The notes below the pieces were generated by a model. It was not told the origin of the DNA, did no database searches, and was given only the letters and a program-made list of their open reading frames with translations. A stretch of DNA of 42,289 nucleotides from Oscillospiraceae bacterium (GTDB taxonomy: Bacteria > Bacillota > Clostridia > Oscillospirales > CAG-272). Of this stretch, positions 22,378-30,428 are shown piece after piece. Each line of letters starts with the position of its first letter. Within the stretch, counting starts at the first letter, position 1. Made by a program: the position numbers and the translations under genes. The stretch covers positions 1 to 42,289 of the forward strand of contig SVTG01000014.1 in the NCBI GenBank assembly GCA_015063895.1, given 5' to 3'.

Positions 22378-23790
22378 ATGCGAAAAACCAAAATCGTATG
22401 TACCATCGGCCCCGCCAGTGAGAGCGAGGAAACCATAACCGCCATGTGCGAGGCGGGCATGAACGTGGCACGGCTGAATTTTTCACACGGCACACACGCC
22501 GCGCACGAAAAAATGATCGCTGCCATTAAGCGTGTACGCAAAAGGCTCGGTTTACCGATTGCCATTGTGCTTGACACAAAAGGGCCCGAATATCGCATCA
22601 AGGCCTTTGAAAAGGGGGAGGTGACCCTTACCGACGGTGCAGCTTTTACTCTAACCGCTGAGGAGGTCGTGGGGAACGAAACGGTCGTTTCGGTCAGCTA
22701 TGACAATTTGGCAAACGAATTGAAGAAGGGCGACGTGGTTCTCCTGAATAACGGACTGATCACGTTACAGGTAGAGGAAACGGCACCACCACACGTGCAC
22801 TGCCGCGTCATTCACGGCGGCGTGCTCTCCGATCGAAAGAGCATGAGCTTTCCCGGCAAGGTCTTACAGCAGGAATATTTATCCGAGCAGGACAAAAAGG
22901 ACCTTCTTTTTGGCATTGCACAGGGCGTAGAGTATATTGCCTGCTCCTTTGTGTCAAGGGCGCAGGATCTGATCGACGTACACGCATTTTTGACAGCACA
23001 CAATGCCACCGATATCGGGCTGATCGCCAAGATCGAAAACCGAGCGGGTATTGACAACGTTGAAGAGATCTGTCAGTACTGCGAGGGTATTATGATCGCT
23101 CGCGGCGACATGGGGGTGGAAATTCCCTTTGAGGAGCTACCCACCATTCAAAAAAGCCTGATCACCAAATGCCGTATGCTCGGCAAGCGCGTGATCACCG
23201 CCACTGAAATGTTAGAAACCATGATCTACAATCCCCGTCCCACAAGAGCTGAGATTTCAGACGTCGCCAACGCCGTATATGACGGCACCAGTGCCGTGAT
23301 GCTTTCGGGCGAAACAGCGGCGGGTAAGCACCCGGTAGCCGCGGTTGCAGTGATGGCGCGCATTGCTGAGGCCACCGAAAAAAGCATTGATTATGCTAAG
23401 CTTTTCCGCACACGGGAATTCCGCATTCGCAACACGCTTGATGCCATTTCCCACGCCACGTGCGGCATGGCCATCGATATCGGCGCGAGGGGCATTGCCG
23501 TCTGCACCCGATCGGGCATCACGGCGCGTATGATCTCGCGTTTTCGCCCGCCCGTTGATATCGTAGCCATCACCACCGATGAAAAATGCTGGCGCAAGCT
23601 CGCCCTATCGTGGGGCATTACCCCCGTTACGTGTGAAGAATTTACCTCCACAGAGGTGCTGTTCTACACCGCCAAAAATCTGGCGCACACAGCGCTTGAC
23701 CTAAGAGAGGGTGACAAGCTCGTGATCACGGGCGGCAGGACCAACGGCCAATCCGGCAATACCAATATGATAAAGGTTGAGCAGATTTGA
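22378..23790 (+). CDS. pyk: Pyruvate kinase
   Basis: A 470-residue glycolytic enzyme converting phosphoenolpyruvate and ADP to pyruvate and ATP. Key segments: TKIVCTIGPASE at the N terminus, NFSHGTH, DTKGPEYRI, LIAKIENRAG with the catalytic Lys, IMIARGDMGVEIP, and VITATEMLETMIYNPRPTRAE, the pyruvate-kinase active-site signature region. It lacks the extra C-terminal PEP-utiliser-like domain found in many Bacillus-type enzymes. GGGAGG lies six bases before the start. No clean promoter was found in the 136-base gap upstream (the best TTGACC/TATATT pair has a 22-base spacer). Confidence 0.97.
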   Translation: MRKTKIVCTIGPASESEETITAMCEAGMNVARLNFSHGTHAAHEKMIAAIKRVRKRLGLPIAIVLDTKGPEYRIKAFEKGEVTLTDGAAFTLTAEEVVGNETVVSVSYDNLANELKKGDVVLLNNGLITLQVEETAPPHVHCRVIHGGVLSDRKSMSFPGKVLQQEYLSEQDKKDLLFGIAQGVEYIACSFVSRAQDLIDVHAFLTAHNATDIGLIAKIENRAGIDNVEEICQYCEGIMIARGDMGVEIPFEELPTIQKSLITKCRMLGKRVITATEMLETMIYNPRPTRAEISDVANAVYDGTSAVMLSGETAAGKHPVAAVAVMARIAEATEKSIDYAKLFRTREFRIRNTLDAISHATCGMAIDIGARGIAVCTRSGITARMISRFRPPVDIVAITTDEKCWRKLALSWGITPVTCEEFTSTEVLFYTAKNLAHTALDLREGDKLVITGGRTNGQSGNTNMIKVEQI

Positions 23791-23819
23791 AAAAGCCACC
23801 GCTACGGCGGTGGCTTTTT
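23790..23819. terminator. Bidirectional terminator after pyk
   Basis: AAAAGCCACCGC (23791-23802), loop TACG, GCGGTGGCTTTT (23807-23818) and one more T. It serves pyk and the convergent amidohydrolase gene. Confidence 0.85.
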
Positions 23820-23822
23820 GCA

Positions 23823-24746
23823 TTATTTCCCGATAAAACGCATCGCGTTACGGTAGTAAATGTTGGCAAGCATCTCGGGCTCCAAATGAATAGGCGTGAT
23901 CGAATATTTGCCGTCGCGGAAGGTGCGCGGCTCGCTTCCCTCCAGAAACGTGGCGATCATCTCAGTCTTCATATCGTTATACTCACGCACGCGCCCCTCA
24001 ATTTTGTTGTCAACGTCCGTGCCGAACAGGATACGGTCGTGATACCTTCTGAAAAAGGCTTCGCTCACAGCAGGCGTTTGAGAAAGCTGATGATAAATGG
24101 GTGGTGCGGGGGTGATATCCATATACAAATTGGGGTAGATCTGCATCAGCGCATCGGCGCGCGCGACGTTATCGGAATAAAATCCAAAGTGTGCCAGCGC
24201 GATTTTCAGATGCGGGTGCCTGGCAAGAACAGCCTCAACGATCTGAAAAAACCACTCCTGAGAAGGAATGTTTTCATCGTAGGCCCAGCCCTTGGCGATC
24301 ACCGCAGGCGACGCCTTTTCCATATCCCAATGCACCAGGGGGTCAGCATTATGTACCATCAACGGCACGCCGTATTTCTCGGCATAAGCAAATAACGCCT
24401 CATAACGCTCGTGCTCGTAGCTGTAACCGAATATACGGTACTGGCTCGGCTTACCGCCAAGCAGCTTGATGCCCGAAAAGCCACGGCTCATCAGCTCCTC
24501 CGTTTGTGCAACAAAATCAGCATCATGATGCGGTGAGCCAAAGGCATATGAGCCAGGCACCAGCTTTTTGATCGCCAGCGCACGTTCATTGCAATACGGG
24601 TGAAACATCTCGGAGTCGTGCGTGAGTGCCATCAGACCTACACCCTCGTACCCCTTACGCTCACACATATCGTTAAAATAGCGCGCGGATTCCTCAACGG
24701 TGATATCATCACAATCCAGATGCACGTGAAAATCTATTTTTTTCAT
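23823..24746 (-). CDS. Amidohydrolase family 2 metal-dependent hydrolase
   Basis: A 307-residue TIM-barrel enzyme. The N-terminal metal motif is FHVHLD (residues 5-10); other expected ligands are His in PLMVHNADP, His in IALAHFGFYSD and Asp in ILFGTDVDN. This is the Amidohydro_2 pattern (decarboxylases, lactonases and related hydrolases). The substrate is unknown. The start at 24746 (MKKIDFH) has GGGAGG about eight bases upstream. It has its own promoter and is divergent from the lipid-kinase-like gene. Confidence 0.85.
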   Translation of the reverse strand: MKKIDFHVHLDCDDITVEESARYFNDMCERKGYEGVGLMALTHDSEMFHPYCNERALAIKKLVPGSYAFGSPHHDADFVAQTEELMSRGFSGIKLLGGKPSQYRIFGYSYEHERYEALFAYAEKYGVPLMVHNADPLVHWDMEKASPAVIAKGWAYDENIPSQEWFFQIVEAVLARHPHLKIALAHFGFYSDNVARADALMQIYPNLYMDITPAPPIYHQLSQTPAVSEAFFRRYHDRILFGTDVDNKIEGRVREYNDMKTEMIATFLEGSEPRTFRDGKYSITPIHLEPEMLANIYYRNAMRFIGK

Positions 24747-24783
24747 AGCAATTCCCTCCCGCCAGTTAAAGGTCATCATACAC

Positions 24784-24812
24784 AGTATAGCACATTCAAG
24801 GCGGCAAATCAA
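24784..24812 (-). promoter_or_regulatory. Promoter of the amidohydrolase gene
   Basis: -35 TTGATT (24812-24807), 17-base spacer, -10 TATACT (24789-24784) on the minus strand. Confidence 0.65.
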
Positions 24813-24844
24813 ACACTTTTTAAAAATTGTCTAACAAACCCTTG

Positions 24845-24873
24845 TTGAAAAGCCGATTTTTTTATGATAAAAT
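24845..24873 (+). promoter_or_regulatory. Promoter of the lipid-kinase-like gene
   Basis: -35 TTGAAA (24845-24850), 17-base spacer, -10 TAAAAT (24868-24873), 30 bases before the start codon. Confidence 0.65.
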
Positions 24874-24902
24874 GTTATTAACATAAAAAAGGAGTGTGCA
24901 TT

Positions 24903-25802
24903 ATGAGTAACATCTACGTCTTATACAATCCCCATTCAGGTCACAATACGGGCAAAGAAAAGGCAAAAGCGCTTGACGCCATCTATACCGTGCCTCTCAC
25001 GTACATCGATATGACAACGATTACCGACTATGCCACCCTCAAAGCTACGCTTGAGGAGGGCGATCAGTTAATCGTTTGCGGCGGTGACGGTACACTCAAT
25101 CGCTTTATCAACGAGATCTACGGTCTTGGCATTGAAAACGATATCCTTTACTACGCCACGGGCAGCGGCAACGACTTTTTACGCGATTTCGGCAAGGCCG
25201 CAGGCTGTGAGCCGATGCGCATCAATGACGAGATCGCCAATCTCCCCGTGGTGACCGTCAACGGCAAAAGCTATCGCTTTATCAACGGCATCGGCTACGG
25301 TCTTGACGGCTATTGCTGCGAGATCGGTGACGAGCTGCGCAAAACCTCCCCAAAGCCCGTCAGCTATTCAGGCATCGCCATCAAGGGTCTGCTTGGCAAG
25401 TATCAGCCGACCAATGCCAAAGTAACGGTTGACGGCGTGGTGCACGAGTTCAAAAAGGTATGGATCGCCCCCACTATGGTCGGCCGCTATTACGGCGGTG
25501 GGTTGATGCCCGCCCCTCACCAGCATCGCGACGACCGCCGGGATCACGTATCGGTGGGTGTGATGTACCACTGGGGACGCTTGCGTACGCTGCTTGCTTT
25601 CCCCGGCGTTTCCACAGGCAAGCAAATCAAACACGAAAGCCTTGCAAAAGAGCTTCAGGGCAAGCGTATCACGGTAGAATTTGACCGCCCCGTCGCCCTG
25701 CAGATCGACGGTGAAACCGTGCTGGCCGTGACAAAATACGAGGTGACCATTGACCCCGCCCTGCTGGCTCAGCAAGCACCCGAAGCGGCACTTGCCAACT
25801 GA
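24903..25802 (+). CDS. Diacylglycerol-kinase-like lipid kinase
   Basis: A 299-residue protein of the DAGK catalytic-domain family (DgkB/YegS type). The nucleotide-binding motif CGGDGTLNRF lies near residue 60 and GSGNDFLRDFG near residue 88; the C-terminal beta-sandwich ends with LQIDGE, also typical. It probably phosphorylates diacylglycerol or a related lipid at the inner membrane face. The start at 24903 is used because the earlier GTG lies inside the AAAAGGAG site. A TIM-barrel isomerase gene follows 14 bases later, probably in the same transcript. Confidence 0.88.
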   Translation: MSNIYVLYNPHSGHNTGKEKAKALDAIYTVPLTYIDMTTITDYATLKATLEEGDQLIVCGGDGTLNRFINEIYGLGIENDILYYATGSGNDFLRDFGKAAGCEPMRINDEIANLPVVTVNGKSYRFINGIGYGLDGYCCEIGDELRKTSPKPVSYSGIAIKGLLGKYQPTNAKVTVDGVVHEFKKVWIAPTMVGRYYGGGLMPAPHQHRDDRRDHVSVGVMYHWGRLRTLLAFPGVSTGKQIKHESLAKELQGKRITVEFDRPVALQIDGETVLAVTKYEVTIDPALLAQQAPEAALAN

Positions 25803-25816
25803 AAGCGAGATACCGC

Positions 25817-26713
25817 ATGAAATTAGCAACAAGAACAGGTGATTTTTTCGGCTACACAAAATCCGCACAAGACTCACTCGGCTTTTTACGTGAAGCCGGC
25901 TTTCGGTATGCCGATTACAGCTTTGGCGACGATTTTAGCACCCGTACGGGCATTTATGCCGATTTTGAAAGACACGTTTATGACGTAGCACAAACAGCCG
26001 ATAAGCTCGGCATGCGCCTTGTACAAGCACACTCGCCAATGGGCAAGCCCTTAGCGGAGGATAATGCTGCGTTTATTGAAGACACCGTACGCTGTGTAGA
26101 TGCCTGTGGGGCCTGGGGTATCCCCAATCTCGTGGTGCATTCGGGCTATGCCTACGGGCTTTCCGTGGAGGAGACCTTTGCCCGAAATAAGGAGTTTTTT
26201 GCCCCCATTCTCGCCCGTGCCGAAAAATACGGCGTTAATATCCTGGTAGAAAACTTTAACAAGATGCACACCGAGGGCGTCTATTGGATCGACAACGCCC
26301 CCGACCTCTTGGCTATGATCGAATACGTCGATCACCCCCTGTTCCACGCCGTATGGGATACCGGTCACGGCAATTTACAGGAGATGCCCCAGCACGAGGC
26401 ATTGGCGCTGCTTGGGAGCCACGTTCGTGCCCTGCATATTCAGGATAACCTCGGAGATCGCGACACGCACCTGATGCCGTTTTTCGGCACTCTGAATTTG
26501 GACGACGTGATGCACGGCCTTGCCGACATTGACTACAAGGGTTACTTTACCTTTGAGATCGGCGGTATCTTCTTACCCGCCGCCAAACGCCGCCCATTTG
26601 AAAAGGACACGCGGCTTTGTGCCCCCTCGCTTGACCTGCGCCGTCACATGGAACGCTATATATTTGAAATGGGCAAATATATTTTAACCGCCTACGACTG
26701 CTTTGAAGAATAA
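25817..26713 (+). CDS. Sugar phosphate isomerase/epimerase-like TIM-barrel protein
   Basis: A 298-residue protein of the xylose-isomerase-like / AP-endonuclease 2 fold. Likely metal ligands are Glu in ILVENFNKMH, Asp and His in VWDTGHGN, His in ALHIQDNLGD, and Glu in FTFEIGG. Such enzymes isomerise or epimerise sugars, inositols or keto acids; the substrate is not deducible. It has only a weak AAGCGAG ribosome site, so translation may depend on the lipid-kinase gene 14 bases upstream. A strong terminator follows. Confidence 0.85.
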   Translation: MKLATRTGDFFGYTKSAQDSLGFLREAGFRYADYSFGDDFSTRTGIYADFERHVYDVAQTADKLGMRLVQAHSPMGKPLAEDNAAFIEDTVRCVDACGAWGIPNLVVHSGYAYGLSVEETFARNKEFFAPILARAEKYGVNILVENFNKMHTEGVYWIDNAPDLLAMIEYVDHPLFHAVWDTGHGNLQEMPQHEALALLGSHVRALHIQDNLGDRDTHLMPFFGTLNLDDVMHGLADIDYKGYFTFEIGGIFLPAAKRRPFEKDTRLCAPSLDLRRHMERYIFEMGKYILTAYDCFEE

Positions 26714-26715
26714 AA

Positions 26716-26753
26716 AAAGCACGCCCTCTCGCCAATGCGAGAGGGCGTGCTTT
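26716..26753. terminator. Bidirectional terminator
   Basis: A 17-base perfect inverted repeat (26716-26732 and 26737-26753) with loop CAAT and A/T ends. It separates the isomerase gene from the convergent NSS transporter gene. Confidence 0.88.
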
Positions 26754-26761
26754 GTCATCTA

Positions 26762-28117
26762 TTAAAGCTTGAAATCGGTAAATGCGCTCAGAACAGAGGT
26801 CACAAGGATCGCAAGAATGCAAACGGGTGCCACGTAACGGATCACCACCGCAAACATTTTCTTCCATTTGAATTCGCCCCCGATCTCGGCCTCCTCGATC
26901 ACCGCCTTCGGCGTCATAAAGAAACCGACAAACAAGCAGGTGGCCAACGCAACGATGGGCATCATGACACTGTTGCTGATGAAATCAAAGAAATCAAGCA
27001 TCTGCATGCCAAGCAGCGTGAACTCACTCCATGCGCTGTAACCAAGCGAGGATACGCAGCCAAGCAAAAGGCTGAATGCAAGCACGATCAGGCTGCAAAG
27101 CTTACGGTTGATCTTCACCTTATCCAGTATGGTAGAAACCACAGTTTCCATCAGGGAGATCGACGAAGTGAGTGCCGCAAAGAACACCATAATAAAGAAG
27201 CAAGCGCCGATGAAGCTGCCACCCGGCATCGTATCAAAGATCTTGGGAAGCGTGACAAACATCAAGCTGGGGCCGCTCGCGCCGAGCGCCTCCTCGCCGC
27301 CAAAGGCGAAAACGGCAGGAATGATCATCAAGCCCGCAAGGAAGGCAACACCCGTATCAAAAATTTCAATCTGGTGTGCCGATTTTTCCATGCTGATATC
27401 CTTCTTCATATAAGAGCCGAAGGTGATCATGATACCCATAGCCAGCGACATAGAGTAGAAGAGCTGACCCATGGCCGCCACGACCGTACGCCATGAGAAC
27501 TTGGTGAAATCGGGCTTAATGTAGTAAATAAGACCGTCCATGGCACCGTCAACTGCAAACAGGGTGTAAATAGCGATAAAGAGAATGAGCAGCACAAGCG
27601 CGGGCATCATCACCTTGCTGACCTTTTCAATGCCCTTATCGACGCCAAGCAGCACCACCAGGGCCGTAAGACCCATGAAAATGGCAAACCACAAAATAGG
27701 CTCACCCGTTTTGCCGATATAGCCGCCGAAATAGCTGTCGCCCGCCATAGCCGCGCCTTGGCCCGACACAAACCCCGCGATATACTTCATCACCCAACCA
27801 CCGATAACCGAATAGTAAGGTAAAATAATTGCAGGCACAGCCGCAGCAAGAATTCCAACGAAAGAAAAGCGCTTGTCAAGCGCGCGGAAAGCACCCATCG
27901 GGCTTTGTCCGGTCTTGCGGCCGATGGCGATTTCCGCCATCATCAGCGAAAAGCCGAAGGTGATAGCCAGCGCGATATAGACCAAAAGGAAGATACCACC
28001 GCCGTATTTTGCAGCAAGATAAGGGAAACGCCAAATGTTGCCAAGACCAACGGCAGATCCTGCCGCAGCCAGCACAAAACCGATTTTGCCCGTAAACGAG
28101 CCTCTTGTTTGTTCCAT
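26762..28117 (-). CDS. Neurotransmitter:sodium symporter (NSS/SNF) family transporter
   Basis: A 451-residue membrane protein with about 11-12 hydrophobic segments. The N terminus GFVLAAAGSAVGLGNIWRFPYLAAKYGGG is the diagnostic helix 1 of the LeuT/NSS fold, including the unwound sodium- and substrate-binding segment. Later segments such as QLFYSMSLAMGIMITFGSYM (helix 6) also match. It probably imports an amino acid with sodium. The start at 28117 (MEQTRG) has AGGAG eight bases upstream. It has its own promoter at 28151-28179. The substrate is unassigned. Confidence 0.94.
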   Translation of the reverse strand: MEQTRGSFTGKIGFVLAAAGSAVGLGNIWRFPYLAAKYGGGIFLLVYIALAITFGFSLMMAEIAIGRKTGQSPMGAFRALDKRFSFVGILAAAVPAIILPYYSVIGGWVMKYIAGFVSGQGAAMAGDSYFGGYIGKTGEPILWFAIFMGLTALVVLLGVDKGIEKVSKVMMPALVLLILFIAIYTLFAVDGAMDGLIYYIKPDFTKFSWRTVVAAMGQLFYSMSLAMGIMITFGSYMKKDISMEKSAHQIEIFDTGVAFLAGLMIIPAVFAFGGEEALGASGPSLMFVTLPKIFDTMPGGSFIGACFFIMVFFAALTSSISLMETVVSTILDKVKINRKLCSLIVLAFSLLLGCVSSLGYSAWSEFTLLGMQMLDFFDFISNSVMMPIVALATCLFVGFFMTPKAVIEEAEIGGEFKWKKMFAVVIRYVAPVCILAILVTSVLSAFTDFKL

Positions 28118-28150
28118 GTTCAAACTCCTAATGTTATATATAACTAAATT

Positions 28151-28179
28151 ATTATAACACATATATCTTTTTTTTGCAA
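28151..28179 (-). promoter_or_regulatory. Promoter of the NSS transporter gene
   Basis: -35 TTGCAA (28179-28174), 17-base spacer, -10 TATAAT (28156-28151) on the minus strand. Confidence 0.65.
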
Positions 28180-28195
28180 GTGCCGCGCCAAAATA

Positions 28196-28219
28196 TTTTG
28201 TTATGAGATCATAACAAAA
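28196..28219. promoter_or_regulatory. Perfect inverted repeat upstream of the NSS promoter
   Basis: TTTTGTTATGA (28196-28206), two-base centre GA, TCATAACAAAA (28209-28219). It lies 17 bases upstream of the -35 box of the NSS gene and could be an operator; its position next to the hairpin array means it could also be part of that element. Confidence 0.45.
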
Positions 28220-28221
28220 AT

Positions 28222-28580
28222 AAAAAAGCCGCCGTAGGGGACCTGCGATAAAGCAGTATCAAATTGAATAATACCTACCGACAGGAAAAGGACGAAGAAT
28301 TGTTAAAATTCCTCGTCCTTTTTTCTTGACAAGCACTGCTTTGTGGTCACAAACGCATGTAGTGAAATGTTTTGCTTTCGCAAAACGTGAAATAATGTGC
28401 TATTGCACATTGTGAAATATCTCGCTTTGTTCGATGTGAAATGAAATTTGCCCACGTTCGCGTAGCGAACATTTCACATTTGCGAAGCAAATATTTCATC
28501 GCGAAGCGATTTCACTTGCCCGCAAGGGCAAATTTCGTTGCGTACCTGCTCTATGGCAGGTACGCCGTGGCGGCTTTTTT
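28222..28580. repeat. Composite hairpin array with GTGAAAT/ATTTCAC spacers, bounded by split terminator arms
   Basis: No gene is present. The ends AAAAAAGCCGCC (28222-28233) and GGCGGCTTTTTT (28569-28580) are exact inverse complements. Inside, the left half repeats GTGAAAT followed by a short hairpin (28369-28386, 28394-28411, 28419-28435); after about 28445 the order flips to hairpin followed by ATTTCAC or ATTTCAT (hairpins with GTA or GAA loops near 28455, 28480 and 28502, then TTGCCCGCAAGGGCAA). GAAATTTGCCC in the left half also pairs with GGGCAAATTTC in the right half. A 10-base stem (28540-28549 with 28556-28565) lies inside the right end. The whole could fold into one branched structure. 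It looks like a non-autonomous repetitive element inserted into a terminator. Confidence 0.75.
28286..28324. terminator. Terminator-like hairpin within the array
   Basis: AAAAGGACGA, one mismatch, GAATT (28286-28301) pairs with AATTC and TCGTCCTTTT (28307-28322), followed by more T. It is flanked by A4 and T6, so it could act on both strands. Confidence 0.6.
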
Positions 28581-28590
28581 GTTTTATAGA

Positions 28591-29391
28591 TTAAGGACGC
28601 AGACCCATACCGCCTTCAAGGGTAACGGTCTCACCGTTCATAAACTTGAAGTCGGGGGAAGCGAGCTGCACGCATACGCGGCCGATCTCCAGCTCGGAGT
28701 CGCCAAAGTGGCCTGCGGGAGGCATTTTTACGTTTGCCTTAAAGGCCTCGGGATATGCTTTTTCAAAATTCTCAAGCTGCGCAGTCCAAGCCAGGGGGCA
28801 GATCACGTTGGTGTTGATACCGTCCTTTGCCCACTCGGTAGCGGCTACGCGGGAAAGACCGCGAATACCCTCCTTAGCGGCAGCATAGGAGCACTGACCG
28901 TAGTTACCAAAGAGGCCCGCACCCGAAGCGAAGTTAATAATGCTACCCTGAGTCTCCTTCAGATAGGGGTAGCACGCCTTCATATAATAAAACGTAGCGT
29001 AAAGGCCCGAATACAGGGCAAGATTAAACTGCTCAGTGGTGTGATCCTGGATCGTCACGCCGGAAGCAGAAGCCTGTGCGTTGTTGATCAGCACATCGAT
29101 GCGACCGAACTCCTTCATAGCGGCCTCGGCTACGCCCTTGGCAATCGCCTCGTTATCCTGTCCTTCGGAGATATCAGCGGCAAGGGCAAGCACCTTGATG
29201 CCATACAGGCGCTCAAGCTCCTCCTTAGCCTTTTCAAGCTTGGATACGTTTCGACCCGTAATGACCAGATTGGCACCCTCCTTGGCATAAGCGGTAGCAA
29301 TACCGTAGCCAATAGAGCCGCATCTGCCATCAGAAAGCACGGCATAACCGCCGCCCGTCACGATTGCTGTTTTACCGGTTAAAAATCCCAT
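28591..29391 (-). CDS. SDR-family oxidoreductase with lengthened cofactor loop
   Basis: A 266-residue short-chain dehydrogenase. The cofactor motif begins VTGGG but has about ten extra residues (YAVLSDGRC) before GSIGYGIA, where most SDRs have a short TGxxxGIG. NNAQ replaces NNAG, the catalytic Ser region is NFASGAG and the YAAAK Tyr-Lys pair is present. It probably reduces or oxidises a keto or hydroxy group; the substrate is unknown. GAGG lies eight bases before the start at 29391. It is a single-gene unit with its own promoter; its 3' terminator is the right arm region of the hairpin array. Confidence 0.88.
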   Translation of the reverse strand: MGFLTGKTAIVTGGGYAVLSDGRCGSIGYGIATAYAKEGANLVITGRNVSKLEKAKEELERLYGIKVLALAADISEGQDNEAIAKGVAEAAMKEFGRIDVLINNAQASASGVTIQDHTTEQFNLALYSGLYATFYYMKACYPYLKETQGSIINFASGAGLFGNYGQCSYAAAKEGIRGLSRVAATEWAKDGINTNVICPLAWTAQLENFEKAYPEAFKANVKMPPAGHFGDSELEIGRVCVQLASPDFKFMNGETVTLEGGMGLRP

Positions 29392-29418
29392 ATTTACGTC
29401 CTCGTTTCTTAAAATAGC

Positions 29419-29434
29419 AACGCGTCAACGCGTC
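29419..29434. promoter_or_regulatory. Repeated ACGCGT motif in the SDR leader
   Basis: On the minus strand GACGCGTT occurs twice in tandem, giving two self-complementary ACGCGT cores eight bases apart, just downstream of the -10 box and upstream of the ribosome site. It could be an operator. Evidence is positional only. Confidence 0.35.
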
Positions 29435-29440
29435 TTTTTT

Positions 29441-29469
29441 ATTATAGCACAGTATTACACAAATGTAAA
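29441..29469 (-). promoter_or_regulatory. Promoter of the SDR gene
   Basis: -35 TTTACA (29469-29464), 17-base spacer, -10 TATAAT (29446-29441) on the minus strand. Confidence 0.7.
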
Positions 29470-29523
29470 GCAAAATCAAAAGGAATTTTCAAAGCTTTTA
29501 CAAGCCCTAAATCGCCGCGGGGC

Positions 29524-29551
29524 TTGATTTTTTCTGAAAATATGCTACAAT
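29524..29551 (+). promoter_or_regulatory. Promoter of the membrane-protein/LRR operon
   Basis: -35 TTGATT (29524-29529), 16-base spacer, -10 TACAAT (29546-29551), about 60 bases before the first start. A small hairpin (CCGGGGC/GCCCGG near 29578-29593) lies in the leader. Confidence 0.55.
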
Positions 29552-29612
29552 AATAGATATCACCAAACTACTATCACCGGGGCTTTGCCCGGCATTTATG
29601 AGGACTCCCGTT

Positions 29613-30428
29613 ATGAACACGTTTGAAAAAATCGTATATGCACTGCAGGCCGATATGGAAACCCCCGCCACCTTTGGTCTATGGCACATAATATCGTTCG
29701 TGCTGATGATCGGCCTTTGCGTACTGCTATTATGGCGATTCGGCAACGCCTCCGACAAAACGCTGCGCTACATTCTTTTGATTACGTGGGGCGTCGTTTT
29801 CCTCGCCGAGGTCTACAAGCAGATCGTATTTTCCTTTGACTTTGACGGTACCACGGCAAGCTGGAGCTATACGTGGTATGCCTTCCCCTTTCAGTTCTGC
29901 TCAACTCCCCTTTATGCCCTACCCCTTGCCGCTTTCTTAAAGGAAGGCAAGGTACGTAGCGCCGTTTTGACCTTTTTATCCACCTTCTCGCTTTTTGCGG
30001 GACTGGCGGTTATGATCTATCCCAACGACGTATTTATCAGCCTTATCGGCATCAACGTTCAAACGATGCTCCATCACGGCTCGCAGGTCGTGATCGGCGT
30101 ATTGATCGCTTATCACGAACGTCATCGCATCGGCAAGCGGCAATTTTTACACGGTGTGACCGTATTCGCTGCATTTGCGCTGATTGCCATGGTGCTCAAT
30201 ATCGCCATGCACTATATTCATCTTGCCCACGGTATTGACGCCACCTTCAATATGTTCTTTATCAGCCCCTTCCATGACTGCACGCTTCCCGTGCTCTCTA
30301 TCTTTTATCCCCTGCTGCCCTACCCCTTATTTTTGATCTGCTATCTGATCGGCTTTTCGCTGGTAGCAGCGCTCATATACGGCATACAATACATTATTAT
30401 TAAAAAAGCTGCCGCAAAAAAAGCATGA
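29613..30428 (+). CDS. YwaF/TMEM164-like integral membrane protein
   Basis: A 271-residue protein with about seven hydrophobic segments. The pattern, with FPFQFCSTPLYALPLAAF near residue 90 and LHHGSQVVIGVLIAYHERHR near 155, resembles the TIGR02206/YwaF membrane family, now grouped with TMEM164-type acyltransferases; conserved His and Cys positions fit, but I cannot confirm the family. The start at 29613 is chosen over 29598 because GAGGA lies at a good distance only from it. It heads a three-gene operon whose genes overlap at their ends. Confidence 0.6.
   Translation: MNTFEKIVYALQADMETPATFGLWHIISFVLMIGLCVLLLWRFGNASDKTLRYILLITWGVVFLAEVYKQIVFSFDFDGTTASWSYTWYAFPFQFCSTPLYALPLAAFLKEGKVRSAVLTFLSTFSLFAGLAVMIYPNDVFISLIGINVQTMLHHGSQVVIGVLIAYHERHRIGKRQFLHGVTVFAAFALIAMVLNIAMHYIHLAHGIDATFNMFFISPFHDCTLPVLSIFYPLLPYPLFLICYLIGFSLVAALIYGIQYIIIKKAAAKKA

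Noticed and set aside
28340-28540. Repeated GTGAAAT units as a CRISPR array
   Set aside because: The repeats are seven bases, the intervals are self-complementary hairpins, the orientation flips midway, and no cas genes are present.
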